From NCBI GenBank assembly GCA_028678445.1, contig JAJRDJ010000379.1, positions 1-6,285 on the forward strand: a DNA stretch of 6,285 bases. The letters run 5' to 3'. Positions 4,187 to 6,285 of the stretch are shown here, one piece after another. The notes beneath the pieces were generated by a model. That model saw only the letters and a program-made list of their open reading frames with translations. It had not been told where the DNA came from and made no database searches. This DNA is from Methylococcaceae bacterium (GTDB lineage: Bacteria; Pseudomonadota; Gammaproteobacteria; Methylococcales; Methylococcaceae). How positions within the stretch are numbered: the first letter of the stretch is position 1; every line of letters starts with the position of its first letter. The translations under genes and the position numbers were made by a program.

Positions 4187-6285
4187 GTCAAAGCCTCCTC
4201 GATTATTGTCCAGTTTTGATCCTTTACCATGATAAAGCGGCAACGGCCGCCCGACAGTTCGGCCCACAAGCCGCCGATCAGCCGGTCATCCTCGGCGGCG
4301 TTCCAGCGGTCGGCGCCCTTGTACTCGACGGCGAGAATGGAGCCCGACCCAGGGCCCGCAGCGGGTAGCTGGCAAATAAAATCCGGATAAAACCGTCCGT
4401 CGGCCTTTTGCAGAAAAAAAGAGCAGCCTTCGCGCCGCACCAGATTCCGCACCCAGAACGCCAAGCGGCCACGCTGTGCCAGGGTGTCAAGCCAGCAGGC
4501 GCAGGCAAATTCCTCGCGGCTGTCGAAGTCGCCGATGCGCCCATAAAAATGTTTCCGGAAAGCGAAATGGCCAAAGCGCCCATCATAGTCACGGCTCGGC
4601 GCATAGGCTCCGGGCGGGAATTCGAAAACACAGGTATCGCCGACCTCGACCCGTTCGGCCGCGTCATCGCCGAACAGCGTTGCCTGATATGCCTGGTTGA
4701 CCGCCCGCCGGCGCAGTTCCCGGATGCGCGACTCGATCAGGTTCCGGAGCAGGAACTTCTGCAGATTCAGCCGGGCCAGGCTGAAACCCTCGCGGGCCAG
4801 CAAATCGGCCAGCCACGCGGCCACGAACGCCTGTTTGGCGGCATGCGTCAACGCGGTTTCGGGCAAATTGCGGCACAGCCAGGCCGCCAGTTTTACCGGG
4901 TCCCACTGGTCCGCCTGATAGGCCAGCCCGAGATCGCGCTGCAAATCCGGCAGGAAGCGCGACACCATGTGTCCGGAACTGTCGATGTCGATTTCACCGC
5001 CCTCGGACACCTTGAGTCCCGCCCCGAGGGTCCTGATGTCTTCGGCACTCGGCATGCCCTCGTAAGGCGAGAGCGTCCAGGGGTAATCCAGCACCTCCGC
5101 GTCGTCGAACAACACCAGTTGTTCCCCGGCGGCCGTGGCGGGCCGGCGCAGCGCAAGCTGGGGCACGCTCAGGCGCTCACCCAGCTCGGATGGCGTCTGG
5201 AAAAACTCGACCGCCGTGGTCCGGCTCCGCTCGGCGGCCTCGGCGATGGCCAGCACTGAAGCTTCGAATACCACGCTCGTTTTCAGCGTCTCCGTCTCTT
5301 CCGGCGTCAGCGGCGCGCTGAGGGTCAGTGTGTTGCTTTGCCTGTCCCAACTGACTTTCTGGCGGACCGGTTTGGGCATGCCCGCCAGATCGGGTTTCTC
5401 CGGCAGAGTGATGACCACCGGATGCATGACCACGCGCCCGGCGTGTCCCTCGAAATCCAGCCGGCCCTGTTCCGGCCGGGCGGCGGCGACAAATTGTCCG
5501 ACGTCCCGCCGCTCGAAGCCCGCGCCCGTTACCAGCCGGTCCCGCAATGCGTTTGCGGTCTCCGCGAAGTGGCGGGATACCACGAACGCAAAGGATTGAT
5601 TAAGCGCCGGGTGCGCGCGGTGGCGGGCCTCCGGCTGGCGCAGGATGCGGCCCAGCAACTGCTCCACCGCCGTCGCGGAATGGAGCGAAGCCATGCTGAC
5701 CAGAATATAGGCGAACGGGCAATCCCAGCCTTCGGCCAGCGCTCTCTGGGTGATAACGAACCGGACCGGGCAGTTCGGGTCCGCGATGCCCAGCCGGTAA
5801 TCCGTGTCGATTTGCTCCAGCCCCCGTTCCTCGCCGGTGGCGATGACGATCGCCTCGCCCGGGATACGGTGGTGGGTGATCAGCGCATCACGCACCCGCT
5901 CCACGTCCAGCGTCTCGACGCCGCCGCGGCGCGGTTCCGCCTGAATCAGGACCACCGGCCGCAAATAGGCCGCGCCGGAGCGCCGCTCGGCATCAGCCAG
6001 TGCCTGCAGCGCCTCGCGGCGGGCGATGGCGTCGCTGAGGCATTGCTGCCAGTTCGGTTCCGTCTCCAGCACCACCGGCAGCTTGATCATGGACTCGTTC
6101 TTCAGCTCGGCCGCCCACACGCTGTGCAGCACATTCGACGGCGTGCGCTCCAGGTCGGGCGTGGCCGTCAGCTCCAGCACCCCGCTGGGCCGGAAGCGCG
6201 CCAGCATGTCGAACGCCAGTTCCGTCCGGCTGTTATGCGCCTCGTCGACGATGACGAACGGCCGGCGCAGGCGCAGCACATTGGC
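4183..6285 (-). CDS. DEAH-box helicase with C-terminal PD-(D/E)XK nuclease, type III restriction Res-like (5' end outside window)
   Basis: The last 700 residues of a superfamily 2 helicase-nuclease are present. Counting from the window edge, motif II (Walker B) is VDEAH at 13-17, motif III is LTATP at 39-43, a motif V-like ITQRALAEGWDCP lies at 178-190, and motif VI EQLLGRILRQ at 208-217 carries Q209, R213 and R216. A long middle region (about 240-570) shows no motif I recognise. The C-terminal domain has YPDFI at 633-637, 18 residues, then VEYKG at 653-657, which is the PD-(D/E)XK catalytic set D635, E654, K656. This order matches the Res subunit of type III restriction enzymes, which translocates or switches on DNA with ATP and cleaves when paired with a Mod methylase. 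Walker A and the true start are beyond the edge; reading continues in frame to base 6285, so the GTG at 6277-6279 is internal. The stop overlaps the ATG of the SEC-C gene. Mod is not visible, so a stand-alone helicase-nuclease role is equally possible. Confidence 0.9.
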   Translation of the reverse strand, partial: ANVLRLRRPFVIVDEAHNSRTELAFDMLARFRPSGVLELTATPDLERTPSNVLHSVWAAELKNESMIKLPVVLETEPNWQQCLSDAIARREALQALADAERRSGAAYLRPVVLIQAEPRRGGVETLDVERVRDALITHHRIPGEAIVIATGEERGLEQIDTDYRLGIADPNCPVRFVITQRALAEGWDCPFAYILVSMASLHSATAVEQLLGRILRQPEARHRAHPALNQSFAFVVSRHFAETANALRDRLVTGAGFERRDVGQFVAAARPEQGRLDFEGHAGRVVMHPVVITLPEKPDLAGMPKPVRQKVSWDRQSNTLTLSAPLTPEETETLKTSVVFEASVLAIAEAAERSRTTAVEFFQTPSELGERLSVPQLALRRPATAAGEQLVLFDDAEVLDYPWTLSPYEGMPSAEDIRTLGAGLKVSEGGEIDIDSSGHMVSRFLPDLQRDLGLAYQADQWDPVKLAAWLCRNLPETALTHAAKQAFVAAWLADLLAREGFSLARLNLQKFLLRNLIESRIRELRRRAVNQAYQATLFGDDAAERVEVGDTCVFEFPPGAYAPSRDYDGRFGHFAFRKHFYGRIGDFDSREEFACACWLDTLAQRGRLAFWVRNLVRREGCSFFLQKADGRFYPDFICQLPAAGPGSGSILAVEYKGADRWNAAEDDRLIGGLWAELSGGRCRFIMVKDQNWTIIEEALT
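4194..4199 (-). promoter_or_regulatory. Shine-Dalgarno site of the SEC-C gene inside the helicase-nuclease end
   Basis: On the minus strand this is a perfect AGGAGG with a 7-base spacer to the ATG at 4186-4184. It lies within the last codons of the upstream gene (the Glu-Glu-Ala part). With the ATGA stop/start overlap this indicates coupled translation, and it fixes the start of the UPF0149/SEC-C protein. Confidence 0.85.

Noticed and set aside
3413..4219. A 268-codon plus-strand open frame opposite the UPF0149/SEC-C gene
   Set aside because: The minus-strand frame has clear UPF0149 and SEC-C motifs and a perfect Shine-Dalgarno site; the plus-strand translation resembles no family I know.
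4187..4267. An N-terminal extension of 27 residues on the SEC-C protein
   Set aside because: It would overlap the helicase-nuclease coding end and ignore the perfect AGGAGG and the ATGA overlap at 4186. The extension also has no UPF0149 character.
6277..6279. GTG as the start of the helicase-nuclease
   Set aside because: The frame stays open to the window edge, and the Walker A part of the helicase must lie upstream of the DEAH box, so this codon is internal.

Overview
The window is a GC-rich stretch of bacterial chromosome. All five protein genes I can support lie on the minus strand, so in transcription order they read from high to low coordinates. ParE is nearly collinear with the Escherichia coli protein (628 against 630 residues, with all catalytic motifs). 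Together with a YecA-type UPF0149/SEC-C protein this points to Gammaproteobacteria. The Uma2-family gene and high GC would suit an environmental lineage such as a purple sulfur or other sulfur-oxidising gammaproteobacterium, but that narrower placement is a guess.

Layout in transcription order: (1) 6285-4183, the 3' part of a large DEAH-box helicase with a C-terminal PD-(D/E)XK nuclease motif, resembling the Res subunit of type III restriction systems; its N-terminus lies outside the window. (2) 4186-3443, a UPF0149 (YecA/YgfB-like) protein with a C-terminal SEC-C metal-binding motif, whose ATG overlaps the helicase stop as ATGA. (3) 3349-2732, a DedA-family (VTT domain) inner-membrane protein. 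(4) 2608-722, parE, topoisomerase IV subunit B. (5) 647-60, a Uma2-family (DUF820) PD-(D/E)XK-like protein of unknown function. The gaps are 93, 123 and 74 bp, plus one 4-bp overlap. No stretch over 300 bases lacks a gene. No RNA gene, CRISPR array or insertion sequence is visible.

The window joins a possible DNA-processing or defence module (helicase-nuclease plus coupled SEC-C protein) to housekeeping genes (dedA, parE) and ends in an accessory gene (Uma2). The most interesting observation is the translationally coupled pair of a restriction-type helicase-nuclease and a UPF0149/SEC-C protein. Whether they form one system cannot be settled here, because the upstream gene(s), including any DNA methylase, are not in view. 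Smaller observations are a compact hairpin just ahead of parE, an A8 slippery tract at the ATPase/TOPRIM boundary of parE, and a split between genes with strong Shine-Dalgarno sequences (uma2, yecA-like) and genes with none visible (parE, dedA).
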